Translations under genes and position numbers: made by a program
The notes under the pieces: generated by a model
Told to the model about the DNA's origin: nothing
Databases searched by the model: none
What the model saw: the letters and a program-made list of their open reading frames with translations, nothing else
Shown: in pieces, positions 27,124 through 36,668 of the stretch
How positions within the stretch are numbered: position 1 is the stretch's first letter
How the letters are laid out: the number at the start of each line of letters is the position of its first letter
From: Jeotgalicoccus aerolatus
GTDB lineage: Bacteria; Bacillota; Bacilli; Staphylococcales; Salinicoccaceae
Length of the DNA stretch: 64,000 nt
Assembly: GCF_014635205.1 (NCBI RefSeq)
Contig: NZ_BMCN01000002.1
Location: 1 to 64,000, forward strand
Direction of reading: 5' to 3'

Positions 27124-27885
27124 TCATCCGATTTTTATATTCGTTGCCATTCTTTCAAGTGCAGCAAAGACACTCAAGGCTGCTAAAGCGCTTGTTTTTG
27201 GGTTTTCCGGCAGCGGCTGGTTGCTGATTGTAAACTCAGCATCGCCGAAGCCGCCCGACACATTAATCGTATGTGTATTTTTACTTGCTTCAGGATCTGC
27301 GATCAGTACGACTTTGGTTCGGTCAATCCCAAGTCCTGCCAATGATAAAATAATTGAGACATTCATGTTTTTAGGGAATTTATCGATTGCATCTTTTGCT
27401 TTCCCTTCAAATACAATTGTTTCATTGGTGATGGGCTGAGAAACGAGTGAAGCAGCAGGTTTACGAGTCGTTAAAGTCACCGACTCTAAATTTCCAAGTG
27501 CCTTAGCATTCTGTACTAAGTCAAGACCGCCGATTGCTCCCGACGGCAAGTGCAGCGTCTTGCTCCCTGCTTTAGAAACAGCTTTAAGCAGTGCTTCATC
27601 TGCAAGTGCACCGATACTGATCAGCATGACATCTTTAACTTTAATCATTTCAGGCAGCAGAATCTTACTGGTTTCTACGTTTGCCGCCTCTACGATAATA
27701 TCTGTTTCCGCATTTAAAAAGGCTTTAAAATCTGTAAATACTTCTACATCAAACTGGTCTTCCAGATGCTGATACTTGTCGTAATTCCTTACAAAAACCG
27801 ATGTAATATTTAAGTCACTATGTCCCTCTGCATGTTTTAGCAAGTACTGGCCAATAGCTCCCGCACCGATTAAACCTATTTTCAT
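27124..27885 (-). CDS. nadX: L-aspartate dehydrogenase
   Basis: A 253-residue NAD(P)-dependent enzyme that oxidises aspartate to iminoaspartate/oxaloacetate. The N-terminal Rossmann motif is GLIGAGAIGQYLL; the catalytic-region pattern LHLPSGAIGGLDLVQNA matches the DUF108/aspartate dehydrogenase family. The start is the ATG with GAGGAG eight bases upstream. It is third in an operon with a ureohydrolase and Nramp-like transporter. No other NAD biosynthesis gene is close, so a role in nitrogen release from aspartate is as likely as NAD synthesis. Confidence 0.85.
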   Translation of the reverse strand: MKIGLIGAGAIGQYLLKHAEGHSDLNITSVFVRNYDKYQHLEDQFDVEVFTDFKAFLNAETDIIVEAANVETSKILLPEMIKVKDVMLISIGALADEALLKAVSKAGSKTLHLPSGAIGGLDLVQNAKALGNLESVTLTTRKPAASLVSQPITNETIVFEGKAKDAIDKFPKNMNVSIILSLAGLGIDRTKVVLIADPEASKNTHTINVSGGFGDAEFTISNQPLPENPKTSALAALSVFAALERMATNIKIG

Positions 27886-27940
27886 GTCCGTCACTCCTCA
27901 TATAAAAATGACACCGTTTAAGAGGTCATTGATGAACTTT

Positions 27941-29161
27941 TTATCCAAAGAAAGTAGTTACTGCATCTATCATACTGTAAATCCCTAAGAATGAAACAAC
28001 TGCGACAACTGCAAAGCCGATGACATTTAAAATCGGACCATTTTTGTGCTGCCCCATGAATCCCTTCTTATTAATAATAATATAAATTAATATCGCAATA
28101 ACCGGCAGGATAATACCATTTAAAGCCTGGGCAAGGAGAATCACTTCCAGCGGTTCAAAACCAATTGCCGATGTCACTACCCCTATGATGATGACTAAGC
28201 CGAATACCATTTTAAATTTCTTGCCTTTCATTCCGCCTTCCCATTTAAAGAAAGAGCTGACCGTTGCTGCTGCACCCATTGGAGATGCCAGTGCAGATGA
28301 AAACCCTGCTGCAAACAATCCGACACTTATAAATATCGGCGCCCATGTTTCACCTAAAATAGGAACCAGCGGACCGGCGAGTGCAACAACATTGTCCACA
28401 TCCTGTCCGTAAATTAAGGCACCGGCTGAAATAAGTATTGCCCCGGAAATAATTCCCCCGATACTGATAGAAATAATCGTATCCCAGCGTGCTAGATTCA
28501 AGTCTTTCATGCCGTTAAATCTTTCCTGCACTGCATTGGCGTGCAGGAAAAAGTTATACGGTACAACAGTCGTACCAATCAGTGCAATCACCATAATAAT
28601 CGAACCGTCAGGAATCGACGGAATAAAGGCGCCGCCGAATACTTCTCCCCAGTCCGGCTGGACGAGGAACATTGTCGTAATAAACGTTGCACCCATAATC
28701 ACCATTAAAACGAGCATAATTTTTTCAACGATTTTATAACTGCCGAGTAGACCAATCGTAAGAATGATAATACCGACGATTGGTGCAAGTATGTTTGTCG
28801 GTATATCCAGCAAATAGCCCAGTCCGAGTGATGTACCGAGCAAGTCACCGCTCATGTAAGCCGCACACCCTATGGCTACTGCCAGCATAGAGATCCAAAC
28901 GATAAGGAATTTCCCTAGAGTGTTATTAAATAAATCGTAAATTGCTTCACCGAGACCGCGTCTGGTGACTAGTGCCAGACGGATAATCATTTCCTGCAGA
29001 ACAATCGTTGCTATAACAGAAAACAGTACCGCCCACAGCAAGCTGTAACCAAAACCAGCCCCTGCACGTGTCATTGTCGTTACAGTTCCCGGACCGATAA
29101 ATGAAGCTGTAATAACCATACCGGGACCGAGCGCTTTAATAACTTCCTTAAATCTGTTCAT
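27941..29161 (-). CDS. Nramp-family transporter with altered metal-binding motifs
   Basis: A 406-residue membrane protein with about eleven helices of the Nramp/LeuT fold. In helix 1 the canonical DPGN is GPGT (ASFIGPGTVTT); in helix 6 the canonical MPHN is VPYN (GTTVVPYNFFLH). Residues that bind Mn or Fe in true Nramp proteins are therefore missing. A normal MntH role is doubtful; Mg, another cation or an organic substrate is possible. It lies 22 bp after the ureohydrolase gene, with which it is surely co-transcribed. Confidence 0.85.
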   Translation of the reverse strand: MNRFKEVIKALGPGMVITASFIGPGTVTTMTRAGAGFGYSLLWAVLFSVIATIVLQEMIIRLALVTRRGLGEAIYDLFNNTLGKFLIVWISMLAVAIGCAAYMSGDLLGTSLGLGYLLDIPTNILAPIVGIIILTIGLLGSYKIVEKIMLVLMVIMGATFITTMFLVQPDWGEVFGGAFIPSIPDGSIIMVIALIGTTVVPYNFFLHANAVQERFNGMKDLNLARWDTIISISIGGIISGAILISAGALIYGQDVDNVVALAGPLVPILGETWAPIFISVGLFAAGFSSALASPMGAAATVSSFFKWEGGMKGKKFKMVFGLVIIIGVVTSAIGFEPLEVILLAQALNGIILPVIAILIYIIINKKGFMGQHKNGPILNVIGFAVVAVVSFLGIYSMIDAVTTFFG

Positions 29162-29183
29162 AGAGTACCCATCCCCTATTTAA

Positions 29184-30125
29184 TCAGATTTTATTTAAAT
29201 ATTTTAAGTGTCCAGCTAAAACGTAAAGCACAGCGTAACTGACGAAGTGTGCGGACTGCTGATTTGTATCCATCATCGGATAAACTTCTACGTAATCCAT
29301 ACCGATTAGTCCAAGCTTGCCGAATTCATGAATTAAAGTTAGCAGTTCGTAGGACGTTAAGCCGTTGCCATCCACTGGCCCGCCCGGATTGTAAGCAAAG
29401 TCTAATACATCACTGCAAATTGACAGATAAACGACATCAACATCCTTGGCAGCCATGTCGTAAATCTCTTTCGCATAAGCATGTAAATCTTTTGCTTCTT
29501 TAATATCGTTAATCGTGATCGTTACCGCGCCGTTTTCTTTAGCAAAGCGGCCGGTTTCAGGTTTGTTGCGCGGACCGTGAATACCTGTATGAATAATCGA
29601 TTCGTTGCGCACACCCTCTGTTTCATATAAACGCATGAAAGGCGTGTTGCGGGCGTATAATTCGCCTTCATAATCCGGCATGTTATCGTAATGTGCATCC
29701 AAGTGAATAATCCCCACCGTTTTTCCGCTGTCTGCCAATGATTTTAAAATGGGATACGTCACACCGTGTTCACCGCCGAAACCAACTAAAAATTTACCAG
29801 TTTTCCATAATTCGGCAGAAAAATCCTCGATATTTTGATAGGACTGTTCATTATCATGTGCCACAAATGGAATATCACCTGCGTCACCAAAAGATAAATG
29901 CTCAGTCACATCAACGTGATCAAGTTCAGGCAAATAGCCGCTGTAACGTGCTGAAGATGAACGAATCTGTTTTGGACCCAGCTCTACACCCGTGTAATCT
30001 CCCCATGTGCTTTCCCCTTCAAACGGTGCGCCGTAAAAAATAACATCCGTATCATAAACACCTTTTTGAACTAAATTCTCTGCGCCTAAAAAACAAGGTA
30101 TATTGCCGTAAATATTATCTTTCAT
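29184..30125 (-). CDS. Ureohydrolase (agmatinase/arginase) family protein with a changed metal ligand
   Basis: A 313-residue ureohydrolase-fold protein; family members split guanidino groups to urea using two metal ions. GGEHG (117-121) stands for GGDHS and DAHYD (143-147) is intact, but the last motif, SFDIDVLDP in agmatinase, reads SICSDVLDF (235-243), with Cys237 replacing a metal-ligand Asp. So metal use or substrate may differ from agmatinase. It is the first gene of an operon with an Nramp-like transporter and aspartate dehydrogenase. Confidence 0.85.
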   Translation of the reverse strand: MKDNIYGNIPCFLGAENLVQKGVYDTDVIFYGAPFEGESTWGDYTGVELGPKQIRSSSARYSGYLPELDHVDVTEHLSFGDAGDIPFVAHDNEQSYQNIEDFSAELWKTGKFLVGFGGEHGVTYPILKSLADSGKTVGIIHLDAHYDNMPDYEGELYARNTPFMRLYETEGVRNESIIHTGIHGPRNKPETGRFAKENGAVTITINDIKEAKDLHAYAKEIYDMAAKDVDVVYLSICSDVLDFAYNPGGPVDGNGLTSYELLTLIHEFGKLGLIGMDYVEVYPMMDTNQQSAHFVSYAVLYVLAGHLKYLNKI

Positions 30126-30203
30126 AATATAATCCCCCTGGTTAGTTATTAGAATATACTTGCATTATATATGCTTTAGCTGCACGATTATAATTTGATA
30201 ATT

Positions 30204-31043
30204 CTAATTTATCAGATTTGAAAAAGATGCACTAATCGATTGGATGACTTTTGAAGCCGTCACAGATTCAATCGCTTCACCCTGCTTAACTAAACAATCT
30301 GCTGCATATCCGTGCATATACACTGCACTGGACACAGCCGGCTGAACAGCCTTATACCTGCCGAGAAAGGCTAGAATCATTCCCGTTAAGACATCGCCGC
30401 TGCCGCCCTTAGCCAGGCCGGCATTCCCCGTCGGATTAATCCAGAGGGCTCCATCCGGATCGGCAACAATAGTGTTCTGACCCTTCAGGACTACAAAGAT
30501 GCCGTAATCTGCCGCAAGATTTCCTGCAGCCTTAGACCGGTTCGCATTCACATACTCAATGTCTTTACCGAGGATTCGGGCCATTTCACCAGTATGCGGT
30601 GTAATGATTAACGGGGCCGTCCGCTTTCTAATCATTACTTCGTGCCTGTTTAAGTGATATAAACCATCTGCATCAATGACGAGCGGACCCTCAAAATTTG
30701 CAATTAAGTCTTCTATCACATCATCTGATAAGCGCCCGATACCCGGACCAGCAGCCACTGCATCTTTACCATCCAAAAATTCATTTAAATCATCGTCTCT
30801 GTGATAAAACGTCGATTCAGGGACATATGCTGCCACTACAGGTATTACCGATCTCACGGTATTTACAGAAGTTAAACCCGCCCCGCTTTGAACAGCTGCA
30901 GCCGCACATAACGCTGCCGCACCCGGCATCGTCTCACTGCCGGCAATAATACCCGCCTTGCCGTGGTCTCCTTTATGAGAAGCAGGATCCCGTTTTGGCC
31001 AATGCTCTATAACCTGCGATTCGGTCCAGATTATCTCACTCAT
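30204..31043 (-). CDS. nnrD: ADP-dependent (S)-NAD(P)H-hydrate dehydratase
   Basis: This 279-residue repair enzyme turns hydrated NAD(P)H back to NAD(P)H using ADP. It has the ribokinase-like fold with KGDHGKAGIIAGSETMPGAA, LVIDADGLYHL, ITPHTGEMARIL and the nucleotide loop NAGLAKGGSGDVLTGMI. I chose the ATG of MSEIIWTE, since GGAGGT lies seven bases before it. The partner epimerase NnrE is not fused and not adjacent. Confidence 0.93.
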   Translation of the reverse strand: MSEIIWTESQVIEHWPKRDPASHKGDHGKAGIIAGSETMPGAAALCAAAAVQSGAGLTSVNTVRSVIPVVAAYVPESTFYHRDDDLNEFLDGKDAVAAGPGIGRLSDDVIEDLIANFEGPLVIDADGLYHLNRHEVMIRKRTAPLIITPHTGEMARILGKDIEYVNANRSKAAGNLAADYGIFVVLKGQNTIVADPDGALWINPTGNAGLAKGGSGDVLTGMILAFLGRYKAVQPAVSSAVYMHGYAADCLVKQGEAIESVTASKVIQSISASFSNLIN

Positions 31044-31093
31044 AAAATCTACCTCCAAAAGAATCTACCACTCTTTTTCTACCCTATTCCGTT

Positions 31094-33232
31094 CTAACTC
31101 ACAGCTTCTTTCGCTGCCAGTCTTTCTTTCTCCATCTCAAGCACTTTTTGAGTCAGCGATGCTTCTGATATTTCCTCTGTTTCCTGAGCAATATTGGCCA
31201 CTTCAGATTCTCTGGCATAGTCGTTAAATAACTGCGATTTTTCTGCCAGTACTTCCAGCATACTGCCGTCGATACTGTCTTGTGTCAGTAATCTGTATAC
31301 CATGACATTTCGTGACTGCCCCATTCTGTATGCCCGGCTAATGGCTTGTTCTTCAGTTGACGGTTTCCACTGCGGTTCACACAATACAATAATGTTCGCA
31401 GCCTGAATGTTTAAACCGACTCCGCCTGCTGTAATTTGCGAAACCATGACTGCACCGGGTTCTGCACTCGTAAAGTCATCGACAATTTTCTGCCTGTCGC
31501 TATTCGGCACATCTCCTGTAATGGCAGGGAAAGTCTGACCGGTTAAGTGTTCTTGTATCGTCTCAATCACATCTCTAAAGAATGAAAATACGAGCACTTT
31601 ATGACCGTTTTCTCTAGCCGCTTCACATATCTCTCTCAACGCATCCAGTTTCGGTGATTTGTCTGGACTGCCGCCTTGCCACGCTGCCCGTCTCATCGTC
31701 ATCACTTTGCCGTTTTCAACAGCCTGATTGTATAAAACTTGTTCTTCCTGACCAAAGTCAGACCACTGTTCTATAATTTCAAGCTCCGGCAATTCTCCAA
31801 GAACATCTGCACGATTTCTCCGCAAGTACACTGCTGCGACTTCTCTTTTAAATTTCTTCGGTTCCAGAAGGTGCAGTTCATTAGAAATTTTATCTGCTAT
31901 ATTTTCCTGCAGCACACTGATCAGCTGCTTCATTTCTTCTAAGCGGTTTTCCATCGGTGTACCGCTCATAAATGATACATATTCAGCTTTTTCAGCAAGT
32001 TCATATACACTGATTGAACGCTTAGCTTCCGGATTTTTTATATAGTGTGCTTCATCTACTATTAGGGCGTCTATGTGGTCTACAGCGTTCTTATCAATAT
32101 TACGAGTGTGAGAAAAAGTTGTAATCAGTATGCCCTTTTCTTCTTGCCACTGTTTAAATACTTGATCCCTGTCTTTACCGTGGTAAATCAATGCATTAAG
32201 TTTGGTAAATTTCTCGGTTTCCCGCTTCCAGTTGGCAACCACACTTAAGGGACACACGACGATAAAAGCCTGCTTGCCGTCATGATTTAAATGGTTCAAT
32301 ACTGCTAGCGCCTGCACGGTTTTACCGAGTCCCATTTCATCTCCGAGCAGCACCCGTTTGCTGTACAGCATATATTTCGCTCCGAATGCCTGATAGTGTC
32401 TTAAAGTCAGATCCAGTCCTTCTGTATTGAGTTCTACAGCGTTCACCGCCTCAACTAATTCAGAAGGAATATCTTCCGCATCTTTCTTATTCGTCTGTCC
32501 AGTCAGCAACTCAATCTCCGAATAATATTTAATATTGTTCGCAATAAAATCTGCTTTTAAAGTCTGTTCATCGACTTTAAAATTGATAACTTTTAAATAA
32601 GCATCCTCAATATCTTTAAAGCGACCTGTAACATTACGATCGTTCAGAGACTGGATACTTTGCTGGATTTTATCTTTCTTTTCTTTCGACTGAAACAGAC
32701 TGACTATGAAGTTGCCCTGTTCTTTAACACTGTCGAAATCTTTCTGAAAATCTGCTCTAAAATTTTGTATGTCTTTAAGAATATGTTCATTTTCAATTAA
32801 AATGTGATGTTTAAGATAAATGGCCTCCAACGCATCGTAATCTAGCCGTGTTAAGTCATCCGGATTAATTCTGCCCGCCGTCCCTAAATGAACAGACTGT
32901 TTGATTTTCTCAACAGACGATTTAAGCGGGTGGGCTGACTTGTCGCCGATGCCTTTCACACTCAAAAACTGATTCACTGTAAATCTCGAAACATCGTAGA
33001 CTGTCTGATAACCTGCATTAATCAGCTGATTAACGGGCAAACCTTTTTCTATCGAAGAAATCGTATCGATCGGCATATTTTTTAATTTTTCGTCTGCCTC
33101 TCTTTCTTTTATGTACTGCCATAACTCAGTAATACGCTGATTAAATTTAAGTGCGTCGTTACTTTTAAGCTCTGCTTCAATTGAATTCAGCTTTGATTCC
33201 AGTTCGATGACGTCTTTCTTCTTATTAATCAT
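31094..33232 (-). CDS. SNF2-family DEAD/DEAH-box helicase
   Basis: A 712-residue Swi2/Snf2 ATPase. The N-terminal 240 residues are helical with a helix-hairpin-helix-like segment (VNQFLSVKGIGDKSA). Motif I is GDEMGLGKTVQA, motif II is VDEAHYIKN, motif III is MSGTPMENR, and the C-terminal lobe has GGVGLNIQAANIIVL and QAISRAYRMGQ. Such proteins move along double-stranded DNA and remodel protein-DNA complexes. No methylase or nuclease gene is adjacent, so a defence role is not supported. It is shorter than RapA and is a single gene. Confidence 0.88.
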   Translation of the reverse strand: MINKKKDVIELESKLNSIEAELKSNDALKFNQRITELWQYIKEREADEKLKNMPIDTISSIEKGLPVNQLINAGYQTVYDVSRFTVNQFLSVKGIGDKSAHPLKSSVEKIKQSVHLGTAGRINPDDLTRLDYDALEAIYLKHHILIENEHILKDIQNFRADFQKDFDSVKEQGNFIVSLFQSKEKKDKIQQSIQSLNDRNVTGRFKDIEDAYLKVINFKVDEQTLKADFIANNIKYYSEIELLTGQTNKKDAEDIPSELVEAVNAVELNTEGLDLTLRHYQAFGAKYMLYSKRVLLGDEMGLGKTVQALAVLNHLNHDGKQAFIVVCPLSVVANWKRETEKFTKLNALIYHGKDRDQVFKQWQEEKGILITTFSHTRNIDKNAVDHIDALIVDEAHYIKNPEAKRSISVYELAEKAEYVSFMSGTPMENRLEEMKQLISVLQENIADKISNELHLLEPKKFKREVAAVYLRRNRADVLGELPELEIIEQWSDFGQEEQVLYNQAVENGKVMTMRRAAWQGGSPDKSPKLDALREICEAARENGHKVLVFSFFRDVIETIQEHLTGQTFPAITGDVPNSDRQKIVDDFTSAEPGAVMVSQITAGGVGLNIQAANIIVLCEPQWKPSTEEQAISRAYRMGQSRNVMVYRLLTQDSIDGSMLEVLAEKSQLFNDYARESEVANIAQETEEISEASLTQKVLEMEKERLAAKEAVS

Positions 33233-33275
33233 GTAATCACCACTTATTTTTTATAGATTTCACCTCTAATATATA

Positions 33276-33321
33276 CAAAAAAGACCCCTTTCAAAAACAA
33301 ATAGAATTTTTTGAAAGGGGT
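33276..33321 (-). terminator. Intrinsic terminator after metY
   Basis: A 14-bp stem, 33284-33297 with 33308-33321, is followed on the minus strand by a T run. Confidence 0.85.
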
Positions 33322-33335
33322 TTGACACCTATTTA

Positions 33336-34613
33336 TTATACTTCTTTCAAACCTGCCTCTAAGTCAGCGAGGATATCTTCGGCATTCTCTGTTCCAATAG
33401 ATAAACGAACTAACTCAGGCAGCACGCCTGAAGCAATCTGTTCTGCCTCAGACAGCTGCTGGTGTGTCGTTGATGCCGGATGAATCACTAATGATTTAGA
33501 ATCACCGACATTCGCAACATGAGAGAACAAGCCTAAACCGTCTACAAACTTCGCAATCTCCTCAACAGAACCATCGATACCGAATGTCAGAATCGCCCCC
33601 TGGCCTTTTGGTAAATATTTTTGACCAAGATCGTAATACTTATTGCTCTTCAGTCCCGGATAATTCACCCATTTCACTTTAGGATGATTCTCCAGATACT
33701 CTGCAATTTTTTGAGCATTCTCTGAATGACGCTCCATACGAAGATGCAGTGTTTCCAAGCCTAAGAGGAATTGCTGAACGTTAAATGGCGAAACTGCTGA
33801 TCCTAAATCACGCAAGAGCTGAACACGCGCTTTTGTAATGTAGGCCGCAGGACCGACATCATTCACATAAGATACACCATGATAGCTCTCGTCCGGTTCA
33901 ACCAGACCCGGGAACTTACCGTTATCCCAATTAAACTGTCCGCTGTCGACAATGACACCGCCGATTGACGTCCCGTGACCGCCAATAAATTTCGTCGCTG
34001 AATGCACAATAATATCTGCACCATGTTCAAACGGACGCAGTAAATACGGTGTCGCAAAAGTACTGTCGACGATTAATGGTAAGTCATTGTCATGCGCAAT
34101 CTTTGCCACTGCTTCAATGTCCAATACATCGATTCTTGGATTACCGATGGTCTCTGCAAACACTGCGCGGGTTTTATCGTTAATCGCCGCTTTAAAGTTT
34201 TCAGGGTCAGAAGGATCAACGAAATGTACTTTAATGCCCATTTTCTTAAAAGTGACATTCAGGAGATTGTAAGTCCCGCCGTAGAGATTCGCTGAAGCAA
34301 CAATTTCATAACCCGTTTCTACAATATTTAACAGCGATAAATGAATCGCCGCTTGGCCGGAAGACGTCGCTAAAGCACCCAATCCGCCTTCTAAAGCAGT
34401 TAAACGTTCTTCAAAAACATTTTGAGTCGGGTTCATAATACGCGTATAAATATTGCCCGGCTTCGCTAAAGAAAATAAATCCTGAGCGTGTTGAGTATCA
34501 TCAAAGACGTAGCTCGTTGTCTGTGTAATCGGCACCGCACGTGATTTTGAATCGTCAGTAGTCTGCCCTGCATGTATCGTTAAAGTTTCTAGTTTCCAAT
34601 TATCGCTAGTCAT
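33336..34613 (-). CDS. metY: O-acetylhomoserine sulfhydrylase (aminocarboxypropyltransferase)
   Basis: This PLP enzyme makes homocysteine from O-acetylhomoserine and sulfide in methionine synthesis. It has [13 protein letters not shown], the LYGGTYNL region, and the PLP lysine in [23 protein letters not shown] and [15 protein letters not shown] are typical for the MetY group and distinguish it from MetB/MetC. The start is the ATG after GGAGG, giving 425 residues. I found no SAM riboswitch or T-box upstream; the leader is short. Confidence 0.92.
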   Translation of the reverse strand: MTSDNWKLETLTIHAGQTTDDSKSRAVPITQTTSYVFDDTQHAQDLFSLAKPGNIYTRIMNPTQNVFEERLTALEGGLGALATSSGQAAIHLSLLNIVETGYEIVASANLYGGTYNLLNVTFKKMGIKVHFVDPSDPENFKAAINDKTRAVFAETIGNPRIDVLDIEAVAKIAHDNDLPLIVDSTFATPYLLRPFEHGADIIVHSATKFIGGHGTSIGGVIVDSGQFNWDNGKFPGLVEPDESYHGVSYVNDVGPAAYITKARVQLLRDLGSAVSPFNVQQFLLGLETLHLRMERHSENAQKIAEYLENHPKVKWVNYPGLKSNKYYDLGQKYLPKGQGAILTFGIDGSVEEIAKFVDGLGLFSHVANVGDSKSLVIHPASTTHQQLSEAEQIASGVLPELVRLSIGTENAEDILADLEAGLKEV

Positions 34614-34665
34614 ATTAATCCTCCGTTTATATTGGTTGAATTTTCTGAAATTAAAACATGTGTAA

Positions 34666-34694
34666 ATCATACTATCTCACTAGGTTATTTGCAA
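34666..34694 (-). promoter_or_regulatory. Promoter of metY
   Basis: Minus strand -35 TTGCAA (34689-34694), a 17-bp spacer and -10 TATGAT (34666-34671) lie about 50 bp before the start codon. Confidence 0.65.
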
Positions 34695-34774
34695 GAGAAG
34701 TCAGACTTTTCTTTACATCAATTTTATCTATGTATACTGTAGAGATAACTCCACACTAATTAAGGGGATATAAT

Positions 34775-35572
34775 ATGAAAATAAAAATCTTTCAATTCAA
34801 AGTGGTCGATGGCGATGTGAAAACAAATATGAATAAAGTCAGCAGCCTGTTTGCAAAGACTGATTTAAATGAGACAGATGTTGTTGTACTGCCGGAAATG
34901 TGGACGTCAGGTTATGATCTTAAGAATATAGACGACCATGCAGCGAAAAATTTGGAACCTGTAAAAACATTCATTTCCAAATTAGCAGCAGAACATAATG
35001 TAACCGTTGCTGCGGGTTCCATTCCAAATAAATATTCAGATGATGATGTATATAACACTGCCTTTACAATTGATCATCAAGGTCACCTTATTCATGAATA
35101 CTCTAAGATTCATTTAGTCCCTATGTTAAATGAACCTGAATTTCTAGCTGGAGGGAATAAAGCTGCGGAGGTATTCGAAATTAACGGAGAAAAATGCGGC
35201 GTTGTGATTTGCTACGATTTGCGGTTTCCGGAAATATTTAGAGACTTATCACTATCCGGTGCAAAAATAATATTCGTCGCAGCTGAATGGCCGATTGAAC
35301 GGACTGAGCATTGGATGACCTTATTAAAAGCGAGGGCAATAGAAAACCAATGTTATATTGTCGCGTCAAACACTATCGGCAGCCAAAGCGATGGTACAGT
35401 ATTTGCAGGAAAATCGATGATTGTTAACCCTTTTGGAGAAATCATGGCCGAAGCAGGAAAAGATACGGAAGAGATTCTGACAGCGGATTTAAATTTAGCA
35501 TATATCGATCAAGTCAGAACGGATATTCCAATTTTTAAAAGCAGACGAAAAGAGCTATATAAATTTTTATAA
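34775..35572 (+). CDS. Carbon-nitrogen hydrolase (nitrilase superfamily)
   Basis: This 265-residue cytoplasmic enzyme has the Glu-Lys-Cys triad: Glu in VVLPEMWTSGYD, Lys in YSKIHLVPMLNEP and Cys in GVVICYDLRFPEIFR. The nearest groups are omega-amidases (YafV, Nit2-like, MtnU), which hydrolyse the amide of 2-oxoglutaramate or 2-oxosuccinamate. It is transcribed divergently from metY, which suits a role in sulfur amino acid salvage, but this is only inferred. Confidence 0.88.
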   Translation: MKIKIFQFKVVDGDVKTNMNKVSSLFAKTDLNETDVVVLPEMWTSGYDLKNIDDHAAKNLEPVKTFISKLAAEHNVTVAAGSIPNKYSDDDVYNTAFTIDHQGHLIHEYSKIHLVPMLNEPEFLAGGNKAAEVFEINGEKCGVVICYDLRFPEIFRDLSLSGAKIIFVAAEWPIERTEHWMTLLKARAIENQCYIVASNTIGSQSDGTVFAGKSMIVNPFGEIMAEAGKDTEEILTADLNLAYIDQVRTDIPIFKSRRKELYKFL

Positions 35573-35573
35573 A

Positions 35574-35606
35574 AAAAGAAATCCGTTATTCAACGGATTT
35601 CTTTTC
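35574..35606. terminator. Bidirectional terminator
   Basis: The stem AAAGAAATCCGTT/AACGGATTTCTTTT (35576-35604) lies between the convergent nitrilase and azlD genes. Confidence 0.85.
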
Positions 35607-35609
35607 CTT

Positions 35610-35936
35610 CTAAAACACCATCTGCACTAATATCATATAAAATATCGTGCCGCCTGCAATCGACAGCAGCATACTATTTTTCCAGTAATGCAGAATAATG
35701 ATAAGAATCACAGCCAGCGTTTCAGGCATAAATCCGCTGACTGACGTTATTTCAACTGCTCTCAAGGCGTACACTACCAGCAATCCAAATACTGCAGGCG
35801 GCAGCATATAGCCTAAATATTTTATGTAAGGCGGCGTTTCTTTATCGTTATTAAATATAATAAATGGTAAAAATCGCGTCGTCAGTGTCCCGAGTACAAC
35901 ACAACCGATAATGATGATTTGCTGGGTTAATGTCAT
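35610..35936 (-). CDS. azlD: AzlD-family branched-chain amino acid exporter subunit
   Basis: A 108-residue membrane protein with about four helices, with the N-terminal LGTLTTRFLPFIIF pattern of the AzlD family. Together with AzlC it forms an exporter for branched-chain amino acids or analogues. Its ATG shares one base with the azlC stop codon, so translation is coupled. Confidence 0.9.
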   Translation of the reverse strand: MTLTQQIIIIGCVVLGTLTTRFLPFIIFNNDKETPPYIKYLGYMLPPAVFGLLVVYALRAVEITSVSGFMPETLAVILIIILHYWKNSMLLSIAGGTIFYMILVQMVF

Positions 35937-36643
35937 TACGAGATCACCTCTCTCTTCTCAATCATTTTTCTAATCAATGTCAGGGCGATTAAAATAATCA
36001 CCATGGCCGGGATGATAAAGTTCTCAGGTCCAAATATCACCAGGCTGAAGACAGAAGCTCCGATACCGATAATCGAACTGATATGGTAGCGTTCCTTCAT
36101 CCACTGATCTAAAAATATAACGACAAACAGTGCCGTCATAACAAATTCCAGTCCTTCTGTATTAAAGGTCACTGCTGAACCGAACAGACTGCCGATGGTC
36201 GTGCCGCCGACCCAGTAAATCTGATTCAGCACCGTTACATAAAACATGAACCAGCCTGAGTTAATATGCGCCGGTGCCTTTTCAGTGCTGTTAATGACAA
36301 ATGTTTCATCACACATTCCATATATTAAGTAATATTTTTTCTTCCCGGTCCCCTTGAATTTATCCAGCATGGAAATACCGTAAAACAAATGCCTCGCATT
36401 AATCATCAACGTTAAAAGAAAAGCACTTAACGGATTAAAAGCACCGAGCAGCATACTGCCGGCAACAAATTCCATCGAGCCTGCAAAAATAAATACACTC
36501 ATCAAAATTGCATACCATGGCCCAAAGCCAAGCGAGTTCATATAAATACCATAGGCAATTCCTAAAAATGAAAATCCGGCCAGTATCGGTATGGTTTTCG
36601 GAAAAGCGTATTTCAATGTTGAGACATGGTTATCAAAAGACAT
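35936..36643 (-). CDS. azlC: AzlC-family branched-chain amino acid exporter
   Basis: This 235-residue membrane protein has TIPILAGFSFLGIAYGIYMNSLG, FIFAGSMEFVAGSML and MINARHLFYGISM, all typical of AzlC. AGGTGG before the ATG of MSFDNHV sets the start. It lies between an XRE-cupin regulator and azlD in one operon, the usual arrangement, and exports leucine analogues or excess branched-chain amino acids. Confidence 0.92.
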   Translation of the reverse strand: MSFDNHVSTLKYAFPKTIPILAGFSFLGIAYGIYMNSLGFGPWYAILMSVFIFAGSMEFVAGSMLLGAFNPLSAFLLTLMINARHLFYGISMLDKFKGTGKKKYYLIYGMCDETFVINSTEKAPAHINSGWFMFYVTVLNQIYWVGGTTIGSLFGSAVTFNTEGLEFVMTALFVVIFLDQWMKERYHISSIIGIGASVFSLVIFGPENFIIPAMVIILIALTLIRKMIEKREVIS

Positions 36644-36668
36644 TTCTGCCACCTGCTTTATTTATATT

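Noticed and set aside
27941-29161. Manganese transporter MntH
   Set aside because: The DPGN and MPHN ligand motifs are replaced by GPGT and VPYN, and no MntR-type site was seen.
31094-33232. Defence system built around the SNF2 helicase
   Set aside because: Neighbours are nnrD and metY; no nuclease, methylase or other defence gene is present.
34614-34774. SAM riboswitch or T-box upstream of metY
   Set aside because: The leader between promoter and start codon is only about 50 bases and holds no S-box or T-box motif.
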